Origin: Symsagittifera roscoffensis
Lineage: Eukaryota; Xenacoelomorpha; Acoela; Convolutidae
Length of the DNA: 64,000 nt
Direction of reading: 5' to 3'
NCBI RefSeq assembly: GCF_963678635.1
Contig: NC_087065.1
Coordinates: 52,955,858 to 53,019,857 of the forward strand
Position numbers and translations under genes: made by a program. Shown piece by piece: positions 56,916 to 64,000 of the stretch; within the stretch, counting starts at the first letter, position 1, and the number at the start of each line of letters is the position of its first letter. Under the pieces are notes generated by a model, which worked only from the letters and a program-made list of their open reading frames with translations, was not told the DNA's origin and ran no database searches.

Positions 56916-59900
56916 CATTTATGAAATAAACATCCAAATTTTTCTAAGAAAGCGATTTCTTTTTCATCAAAACATTCCACGAAGTGCCTTAAAATTGTTT
57001 TTGGCCTATTTTTTTCAAAAACTCACCAGCGGCGCAAAAAGTCAAATCAGGTTCTTTAAGTTTGGAAAAAAATTGGCCGCACTGAAAAAGAAGGACAAAG
57101 ATTTCTAGAAATTACTCAAAGCCGATCCCCCAACTCAAAATAATCCTAGATCAGCGCCTGTATTCAAAATTGGGCTAGCAGTGACTTCCTCAACTGCAGT
57201 GAGCAGAAATGAAACGTGCAACCACTGATGAAATGAATTGTTATAATTATAGCAAACCGCGATGAAAGCGCTCAGATTTTATCTTCTGATCCAACCATCA
57301 GAAGCTTGAAAAAAAAACAATTTTGATTTCTAAAAATTGTACAAACAAGTTTTTATAATTAGAACAAACTTCAATGGTAGGCTCACTAAAGTTATTAGAT
57401 TTCTGTACTGATTTCCTTCTATCAAATAGTACAAGTTTAACCGAATTCTCTTTCAATTAACAATTAAGAGCATCGAAAAACATTTTATAAGGGCGCATCA
57501 GAAAAAAGTTGAAAATGTGAAGGCGATAAAGTTTGAAGTAAGACAATAACAATAAGTCATCAAACAAAAATAGCTTAACATTCGCAAGCCAAAATGTCAA
57601 ACCCACGCCAAAGAAAAAGTAACATTAGTTGCCTAAAGCTGCATGCACAATATATTGAAGATTAGATTTATCTCGGCACATAGAACTTTATACAGTTAGG
57701 ATTGAGATCAGAATAAACAAAACTACTCGTATCAGGGCGAAGCCCTGAATCATCCGACTACCTTTTAAGGGCTATGGAGCAGTAATAACATGAAAATTTA
57801 AATTTAATGAAATGAAACTATTTTTTTGATTTGAGATTTTTTTTGTAAAAATCATCCCCCACACACCATATAAAGTACAAAATGATAGATTTCGCTCATA
57901 AAAGCAAATCAATTGTTGCAAATAAGCTTCCTTCAACACATTGAGACGATTGCTAAGACGGATTAAATCTTCGCTTACGCGTTAATTGCGAAAAAAAATA
58001 ATCACAGATGAAACCCCCTTTGAAATTCAAGCTCAGGACAACAATAGCTGTTTAATGACATAAAAAAAATTGGTCAAAAAAGTCGAAGTTTGTCGGATGA
58101 AAAAAAAACCATCCCGAGCACAAATATTCCGTTACTTTCGTTACGAAAAACGAAACAATAATTTGTGATGTATCAGAAAAATGTTTGCAAACACCAGAAA
58201 ACATAAAATATGTACCGTTCATGAAAATCTAGTTTTCGAGTAATTTCAAAAATCTTATTTCCGATCAAAAAAATGAGATGTATGAGATTTGGTCTTACGA
58301 GGCATTATTAAGTCAAAAGAGTTTTTCTCAATTTCAAGGTATGACAGTTCAATCTAAAATATTGAACTACATAACTCAAACACAATCATTTTAATCTTTT
58401 TCAAGACATTATTAAAATCTAACTTTTTAAAAAAAAGATCTACTTCAAAGACCACATCACAAATACAGTCGATATTATCGACTTAAAACTGAAAAAGAAG
58501 ACTACTCGTATCAGGGCGAAGCCCTGATTGTTCCGACTACCTTTTAAGGTCTAGCAGGCAGTCAGAGCAGTAATAACAAGAAAAAATTAAATGTAATTAA
58601 AAAATGAAAAAAAAAAATTAAAAATTGAGACTTTTTTGGAAATCATCTCCCCACGCCATATAAGAAACAAAGTGATGGATTTCGCTCCTAATAACAAATC
58701 AACTATGGCCAATGAGCTTCTTTCAACCAATTTAAAACAATTTCTAAGACGGATTAAACATCGCGAAATATATCGCGCGTTGATTGTCCCAAATTGGCCA
58801 AAATGGCAATCTTTAAACCCCCATAATTTTGTGTCTGTTTGTTCCTGGATTCCAGAGACAAGTAGTTAAACATGTTCCAAAAAGTGAGTGGATTCCACGT
58901 ACAACATTTACGTGTATTCCGCGTACATATACTTGTAACGTAAATTTTGTCGGCACATTTAATTTGTTGCGGATTCCGCAAAATGTAATTGGAATCCGAA
59001 AATGTAAGTGCAATCCGCAAAATTTGTAAGCGGAATCCACAAATTGTAAAGGAATTCAGAAATTTGTTTATTACTGAACTTGCATATGCACTTGCGGAAT
59101 TTAAAAGCAAGGGCTTAACCATTGTCAGCGGAATCCACCTACAAATCTTAAAACATTGGTCAACTAAATCGATGGATGTCTTACTTTAGTATTTGCAGGC
59201 AGTTTTTGGGATCATAGTTTTCGAAACACAACACCGAATAAATTCATTGGGTTAATTCGGTAAGTGGGTTAATTCATTATTGGGCTGACAAATCGCCAAA
59301 TTAGGTCAGTATTTGGGATTCAGTAATTGAGACTCAGTATTTGGGATTTTGTATTTGAGATTCAGTATTTGGGAGCGTGAACTCAATTCATTTTGTTCAA
59401 AGGTAGTGAATGATCTATTTTTAATTAATTTGAGTAAATTGTTGGTTTCAGATAAGACTTACCAAAACTTGAAATACAGCAGAATGAAACTTTAAGTTCA
59501 AAAACACGAATATCTAGTCCTGAAAATGTTGCCTTATTTAACTATGTTCTGGTTTCGCATTTTGAAAACACTTCAAAATGGCTAAATTAAAACTTTTATT
59601 TTCATTGAATGGCTCAAAATGAACTGATGAATAAGTTTAAAAGAATTGAGATCGAAGTCAACCTTTGTAGGAAGTGAGATTGAAGCTGGTTATGTTTGAC
59701 AGGAATTGAGATGAGATCGAAGTTGCGTGTTTGTCAGGAATTGAGATCGAAGTTGGATATTTTCGACAAGATTTGAGATCGAAGTTGGGTGTTTGACAGG
59801 AATTAAGATCAAACATTTGGCATTCCAACTGGTAGCTGGTCAACGTAGTAATTAAAAGATATGGTTTTAAAAGCTACTACACACATATATGTAAACGGAA

Positions 59901-60502
59901 TCCGCAAACAAAATGCGGATTCCACTTACAGTTTGCGGATTCCGCTTACAATTTGCGCATTCCACTTTTAGTTTGCGGATTCCGCTTACAGTTGAGGATT
60001 CCGTAACAGCTCAATTCAACTATACACATGTCTTATTATTTGTGTGTGGATTCCACAAACTGTTCTGGATTCCGAATATACGGTTGCGGATTCCGCAAAT
60101 TCTATTATTTTTGGAGGAATGTTGAACAGTACAGTGTTTTAGGTATTTGTTTGTGGAATCCAAAACAGAAGATCAAAGAAAAGTAGCAATATTGCGGATT
60201 CCGCGACAAAACTGATTTGGGCCTGTTGCGGAATCCGCTTACAATGCACAGTTTGGCCTCGTAATGTTGCTTGAAGAAAAAAACCACAGCCACTACGAGC
60301 TCAAAAGTTTTGAACAAAAAAGACATAAATGAGTTTCAAAAAATTAACTCGATTGGAGTGAAGTGAGCATGAAACATTTCCTCAGTTTTTTGAAAAATTT
60401 TCTTCAGGTAATGTTGATCTTCCAGACAGATCGAGTCCGTCCCGTTCCGCAGCTTTTTTGAAATTATTGGAACAAAATTCAATTCTTGAAAGAGCGTCCC
60501 AT
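56916..60502. repeat. Segmental duplication, copy 2 (3.6 kb)
   Basis: Collinear with 30131-33859 at high identity. Differences include a perfect TCAGGGCGAAGCCCTGA hairpin at about 57733 and 58508, deletion of sequence around 57615 relative to 30830, and loss of 142 bp at 58830. Its left end is exactly the right end of the LTR element. Confidence 0.9.
58830..60265. mobile_element. TIR element, second copy, left end deleted
   Basis: Counterpart of 32115-33601. The right tip (TTTGGCCTCGTAAT, ending about 60264) and the facing GGATTCC arrays are present, but the left tip is missing: CATAATTTT occurs on both sides of the corresponding 142 bp in copy 1 (32000 and 32147) and only once here, the signature of deletion between 9-bp direct repeats. 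Confidence 0.8.
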
Positions 60503-61847
60503 TATCGCTATTATTATTCTAGAGTTAAATAGCCAGTATACAGAAGATTTAAAACGCGAATTGAGATATTGTTTTAATACGTTTTTCAGGTGGCTGAGAA
60601 ATAATCATATTAAAAAGTTTCTGTCAACAAAGTTTAAACAAAACTATAGAGACAAAAACATGAACTAAATGATTTAATTTTTTTCTCCTAGGCAACCATT
60701 ATGTCCCGCGATTTTTAAATCTAGAAAAGCAACTTTTTCCAAATATCAATTCACTCGAAAAACTGAATCAAGTAAGTTTCTGCAATGACAAGTCTTATTA
60801 TAGGTGGTCAATAACTTTGATTATCCTGAGGTGAGAACCGCTGAGGTGAACTCTAATAAAAACAAAATAAGTGAAGACCAGGTGCTGTTAACAAAATATA
60901 GCAGAAGTAACAATAAATGCAAGGAAACAGAAAAACATATTGACTTGTTTTTTGAAAAAACGTACCTTTCGAATATCAAACAAAAATATTTAAACATTTA
61001 AAGCTCATCGAATTTTGAGAACAATTTGGGATTGAAAGGTTTTGATAAACTTAACCCAATACGCCAAAACTGATTCATTAGGTTATGACAAAACTGAATC
61101 ATTCGCCGGGAAATCTAAATATTAAAATCTACTATTAAAACTAGAAGTCGATCACGTTGACATTTACATGTATGATGTTCAAAAATGGTTTTCTCACCTT
61201 TCAAATAAGGAAAACTGAACATGAAATCAGAAGAAATTAATAGTCAATTTACGAAAAATCAAATTTGAGCGTATACAAATTTTCAGACTTAATCATGAAA
61301 AAAAACAAAGAAATCATCACGACCTATATGTTCATTGACACTTAAGAAGTAGTGGAATTTTCATACATTGAAACTGTTGCAGATCTAAATGGCATGAAAT
61401 TATGGTATTGAAATAATTGAAGTCAGATTAGATGACACTGAATAAATAGCTTGCTCGATCGAAAAAGGAACTATTTCTGAGCCGAATTCATTTGCCACGT
61501 ACACCGTAAAAAAAAAACGAAATGTATCGCACTTAAATCATCCCAAACTGGCGATTATCAGTTACATATTACTTCAAAAAATAATCGAATGTGAAATGAG
61601 TAATTGATTTTCAACTCAGGGTACTGATATCTTCCGGAAAGTATTTTTTAAACAACTCAAAACGTCTTATTAAATCATCGAAACGAATTAAATAATCGCT
61701 GTTTATATGCACACATATTCTGCAACTAAACATGAAAGCGTGCCACTTAAGCTGGAAAAAACTCGTAGTATAAAACCACCATTAACACCCGTAAAAAAAG
61801 GACCGGAAAACTTAGATAGGTATCTTATGAGCTTAAATTTGCCCTAC
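60503..61847. other. Intron sequence with two unassigned open stretches
   Basis: Plus-strand stretches 60486-60668 (LKRELRYCFNTFFRWLRNN) and 60804-61001 have fairly protein-like composition but no recognised domain and no clear splice pairing. The remainder up to the XPA donor is AT-rich and unassigned. Confidence 0.35.
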
Positions 61848-62164
61848 CTGCGACTCCAAAAACAGCTTCATCTGACCCCATCTAGGGTTGTGGGGGTTGG
61901 TCCTCACTATGAACTTGAGAGCAGTACCATCTCTCTCGAAGTCACCGTCTCTCAGGACATACTTGGACTTAGCCGCCGTCTTAGTTATGAGAGGGAACTT
62001 GTCTTTGTCCTCCTCATAGCAAGTGTCACAAATAGGATGAGAGAATTTGTCCAAAAGGTGTGATATATGGAACCCTTTCCGACATTGCACGCACGGAGTT
62101 TCCTTGGATCCCAAGGTCATATGCGTTTCATAGGGAGTGTAATTAGGGATTTCTGGAGCTTCAG
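61848..62164 (-). CDS. XPA: XPA, zinc-finger and DNA-binding exon
   Basis: 105 codons plus two bases. The acceptor TTTCTAG|CT at 62165 follows a pyrimidine-rich tract; the donor CAG|GTAGGG is at 61847, phase 0. CVQCRKGF...PICDTC is the XPA C4 zinc finger with the exact C-x2-C-x17-C-x2-C spacing of the human protein. It is followed by LITKTAAKSKYVLRDGDFE, LKFIVRTNPHNPRWGQMKL and FLESQ, the DNA- and RPA-binding core. The next residues (VEKLAIKVWGS) are found only at 15779, 46 kb away. All zinc ligands are present, so the protein is probably functional if the intron is spliced. Confidence 0.95.
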
Positions 62165-62420
62165 CTAGAAATAGAAAAACATCCAGTACATTGAATGCTG
62201 CAAGATCCAGTATTCTAGTATGCAACCCGTTTTTTTGTTCAATTTTTAAAGCACAAACTGACTCGAACTTTTAAACTTCAACTATTGCCAATAAACAGAG
62301 CATAAAAAATATCCAATTTTTTTTTCAACATAGTAAGTTCTTTACTTGAAAAGGTCTTCTCAATGAAAAAATTTGGATGGAAATCGGGAAAAAAAAATCG
62401 CAGAATCAATACACTCATAC

Positions 62421-62484
62421 CCTCGCCATTTTCAGCAAGTTGCTCTCGCTCCTCTATGAAGAAACCACCGCCACTATCTCGCAT
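62421..62484 (-). CDS. XPA: XPA, N-terminal exon (start tentative)
   Basis: Encodes MRDSGGGFFIEEREQLAEN, matching the conserved (I/M)DTGGGFxxEEE motif that precedes the XPA zinc finger and binds ERCC1 (the GGGF loop). The donor GAGG|GTATGAGT at 62420 leaves one base, which with the next exon's CT makes an Ala codon in phase. The ATG at 62484 is the first in frame; the frame stays open to a TAA just above 62574, and GGGCTCCAG at about 62520 could be an acceptor for an upstream exon. As drawn, XPA would be 218 aa against 273 in human, so a missing N-terminal exon is likely. The intron to the next exon is 256 bp. Confidence 0.8.
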
Positions 62485-62574
62485 AGACAGAATTGTGGAC
62501 TGCTTAGATTTTTTGGCTTCAACTGGAGCCCCGCCCACACGACAAAGATGGAAGCGGTTAATTAATTGAAACAA

Positions 62575-63180
62575 TTAATTTGACCCATCAATAAAACTTC
62601 TTTTTTAGACTGATGAACCGCATTAGCCAATTCAATTTAATTTGGCAAAGGATGGGTAAAATTGTAATTTTGGTTTTCGTTTATTGTTCTGGTTTCATTC
62701 ATTTGCTTCTGGTTTAACTTAAAATCATCAAAACAAATACAATTTCTATAACCAAAAGGGATCTCTGGAAAAGATGATTATTTAACGAAAAATTGCAAAC
62801 CTGTCCACATCCACAAGGATGTAGAATCACTGGTTACTCCATGAAGCGACTGCTTGAGGAGCCCAAACTACGCTTGTAAAACCACCGATGGATTTATTCG
62901 TTTTAGCGAGAGTTGAGTTACTAATGTTTTTAATATTGCCGTTTTAATTTTCACTAAATTTCAATTTTTCAACAAAACTTTGAACCTTCTGACGGAAAAA
63001 CCTAAAAATCCTCAATGACACAACAAAATGTATTGTATCTTAGCAGTTCAGAACAAGACAATTAATTGAGCTCGATTCACTAGCAAGGCTTCGATTTTTC
63101 AAATCAAATAGATTTAAGAATTTAATTTACCAATTTGGGGTCGGGAAAACTATTATGTACATCTCAATTTATATTATTAT
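62575..63180. other. Upstream of XPA, nothing recognised
   Basis: No XPA first exon or promoter element could be identified with confidence. Confidence 0.35.
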
Positions 63181-63245
63181 TACACAGATGCGAAGCAGAG
63201 CTTCGCACCACTTGTGATACAACACAATCATAAAAAATCATGTCA
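63181..63245. repeat. SINE-tail hairpin fragment
   Basis: GCGAAGC-AGA-GCTTCGC at about 63190 followed by ACCACTTGTGATACAAC matches the ends of SINE family A near 3930, 10340 and 27895. Confidence 0.55.
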
Positions 63246-63389
63246 AAAAAATTGTCGAAACAAACTAGGTGAAGCAAAATTTTCGTATATCTCGATGAAG
63301 GACATCTAGAGCCCAGCTAAAGCTGGAGGTATGTGTTTGATATTGATATTTTTCGAATTTGTTATACTGATGCGGGACGAAATGCGTAA

Positions 63390-64000
63390 ACTCAAAAATT
63401 GGACTTTGCACAAAACCTTAATTGTTTCTCTAATAAAATAAAGGAGAGTAATAATTTCTGATATCTTAGAATTTTCCCAAAGACATAACCTTAAAAAATC
63501 AGGTGTAGACGCTTCTACAGGAAAAATTCGCGCAACCATTTCTTTAGATTGAAATTTTCATCTCAGATTTGACAGGGTAGTTTTTAAGATAATACAAAAA
63601 ATTTCTACAAAACGGTCAAAGTTCAAAAACTTGACTTTACAAAATTCATAACTTTTTGCTGCTAAAAGCAGGTCGTGGCCAGTAAAGTAGAGAAGATTCC
63701 CAAAATCTAGTTTCTCGATTGAACACGTAAACTGATAATTGGCACGGTAATTTTCGAGTGGCATCAAAAAAATCCCAAAAAGTCAATGTTTCAAAACGTT
63801 CACTTGTTTGAAGGTCATAACTTTTTTCTAGAGAAACTGGGCGTAGCAAATTATACAGGTCGGCTTCCAACAACCTGTTGTGTCGATTAAACCTATGATA
63901 TCAGATTTGGTAGGATAGCTATCGAGAAAAGTCCAAAAAACGGTCAACAAATAGAAAGTTTCGAGAATCATAGCCTTTTGTTTCAAGAAAAATGGGCGTA
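63390..64000. repeat. Degenerate tandem repeat, roughly 155-180 bp, running off the window
   Basis: CATAACTTTTTTCTAGAGAAACTGGGCGTA at 63820 corresponds to CATAGCCTTTTGTTTCAAGAAAAATGGGCGTA at 63969, and more weakly to 63645 and 63410. CAGATTTGRYAGGRTAG recurs at 63566 and 63901. Open stretches here are repeat shadows. Confidence 0.55.

Overview
This window reads as AT-rich nuclear DNA from an invertebrate animal. Genes are split by spliceosomal introns of about 70 bp to tens of kb. Intergenic and intronic space is packed with tRNA-derived SINEs, DNA transposon remnants, segmental duplications and one large LTR retroelement. I cannot place the species; assignments below rest on protein motifs read by eye.

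Genes. (1) 600-8451, minus: four exons of a gene resembling the EXD3/Mut-7/Nibbler 3'-5' exonuclease family, running off the left edge before any nuclease domain. (2) 11184-11846, plus: an intronless 220-aa protein of 12 RGSSxx hexapeptides, a G/S/K linker and a 14-cysteine Pro-rich tail; function unknown. (3) 15504-62484, minus: the nucleotide excision repair factor XPA. Its zinc-finger exon lies at 61.8-62.2 kb and its C-terminal exon at 15.5-15.8 kb, joined by an inferred in-phase intron of 46,068 bp. (4) 17223-17822, minus, nested in that intron: an ALKBH2/3-type 2-oxoglutarate/Fe(II) dioxygenase with all catalytic residues and a 71-bp intron; its N-terminal exon was not found. XPA and ALKBH2/3 are both DNA-damage repair functions, here on the same strand.

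The rest of the 46-kb intron: a 76-bp minisatellite with heat-shock-element-like palindromes (15.97-16.9 kb); an AAAT-rich tract (17.9-18.3 kb); several SINE families (18.7-21.1 kb); a 998-bp tandem duplication (23-25 kb); a 3.8-kb block (25.4-29.2 kb) repeated at 33.9 kb; and a three-unit tandem array (35.4-45.3 kb) whose middle unit has lost exactly 1,197 bp between two SINEs. A segmental duplication (30.1-33.9 = 56.9-60.5 kb) carries a 1.49-kb terminal-inverted-repeat element with opposed GCGGATTCCGC arrays.

The most unusual object is the LTR retroelement at 46467-56915. It has about 1.8-kb long terminal repeats, a primer-binding-site-like sequence, a 2.3-kb leader with 17 copies of GTTTCAG, a duplicated small accessory ORF, gag with a CCHC knuckle and an aspartic protease. 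There is no reverse transcriptase or integrase. A basic coiled-coil ORF with its own promoter-like upstream region reads into the 3' LTR, an arrangement reminiscent of accessory genes of complex retroviruses. The 5' LTR copy of that ORF is beheaded. The element looks non-autonomous and, from the near-identity of its LTRs, fairly young.
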